From positions 1 through 6,106 of the forward strand of contig PADU01000050.1 of NCBI GenBank assembly GCA_002700485.1: 6,106 nucleotides of DNA, given 5' to 3'. The stretch comes from SAR116 cluster bacterium (lineage in GTDB: Bacteria > Pseudomonadota > Alphaproteobacteria > Puniceispirillales > Puniceispirillaceae). A program made the translations under genes and the position numbers. Shown here piece by piece: positions 5,777-6,106 of the stretch. How positions within the stretch are numbered: the first letter of the stretch is position 1; each line of letters begins with the position of its first letter. Under the pieces are notes generated by a model that had not been told where the DNA came from, ran no database searches, and was given only the letters and a program-made list of their open reading frames with translations.

Positions 5777-6106
5777 ATGAAAGACAGATCGCCTGCTAAT
5801 TTTGCCGAACTGGGTGACCCGATTGAGCTGGTCGCCCGTTTTGTGGTTCAGCAGGATTGGTATATAAAACAGACTGATGCTTATGGTTTGGTAGTGGACG
5901 TTCCTTGCCAGTGGGGTCAGTATCAGCTGCGTGTTGACTGGCAGGAGGACTTACAGGTTCTGTGTGTGCATGTCACGCTTGATCTGCTTTTTGACGATGT
6001 GCCAGCAGTAAGGTTGGAAACACTGTTGTCTGAACTGAATGGCCATCTGTTCCTTGGCCATTTCCGGCTGTCCTCTGACAAGCGCCAGGTTCAGCTTTAT
6101 TATGTG
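5777..6106 (+). CDS. YbjN-domain protein, N-terminal part (cut by window edge)
   Basis: The frame opens with MKDRSPANFAELGDPIELVA and runs 110 codons without a stop to the edge. The pattern matches alphaproteobacterial YbjN-domain proteins (type III secretion chaperone-like fold): a start helix ending PIELVARFV, a strand-rich middle with CQWGQYQLRVDWQEDLQ (44-60), HVTLDLLFDDVPA, then LLSELNGHLFLGHFRLSS (83-100). E. coli YbjN is described as a sensory-transduction regulator, but the biochemical role of alphaproteobacterial members is not established. The ATG at 5777 is the first start after an in-frame TAA at 5753; the ribosome site is weak. It lies downstream of ubiK, on the same strand, with a 203-base gap. 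Confidence 0.85.
   Translation, partial: MKDRSPANFAELGDPIELVARFVVQQDWYIKQTDAYGLVVDVPCQWGQYQLRVDWQEDLQVLCVHVTLDLLFDDVPAVRLETLLSELNGHLFLGHFRLSSDKRQVQLYYV

Overview
The window is a 6.1 kb stretch of ordinary, mostly conserved housekeeping chromosome from what looks like an alphaproteobacterium. The evidence is the style of the proteins (a long CTC-type L25 with an acidic tail, an alphaproteobacterial class I Prs, a BMFP/UbiK protein and a YbjN-domain protein) and the gene order pth, rplY, prs, pgeF, midA, lgt, then divergent ubiK and ybjN. Base composition is near balanced. A marine lineage such as SAR116 is possible, but I cannot fix the genus from the sequence alone.

Left part (1-2025, minus strand): transcription runs prs -> rplY -> pth. 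The genes encode PRPP synthase, ribosomal protein L25 and peptidyl-tRNA hydrolase; pth is cut by the left edge. Both gaps hold hairpins followed by U-rich tails. The one between rplY and pth is very well formed, so pth is probably expressed by read-through or attenuation, or from a separate promoter.

Middle part (2145-4989, minus strand): lgt -> midA -> pgeF is a tight operon in which each junction is a 4-base ATGA overlap. It ends in a clear intrinsic terminator (2145-2164) before prs. Lgt lipidates lipoproteins, MidA is a predicted protein arginine methyltransferase linked to complex I assembly, and PgeF corrects mis-incorporated peptidoglycan precursors. The operon therefore mixes envelope and respiratory-chain maintenance.

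Right part (4990-6106): a 263-base divergent control region separates lgt from the plus-strand genes ubiK (a ubiquinone biosynthesis accessory factor with a very lysine- and alanine-rich tail) and ybjN. The ybjN gene is cut by the right edge.

I found no mobile element, CRISPR array, phage gene, tRNA, rRNA or recognisable new system. The most unusual signal is a 9-base word, GGCCAGACG, that occurs three times in the same orientation, each time between genes. Its first copy forms one arm of the rplY terminator.
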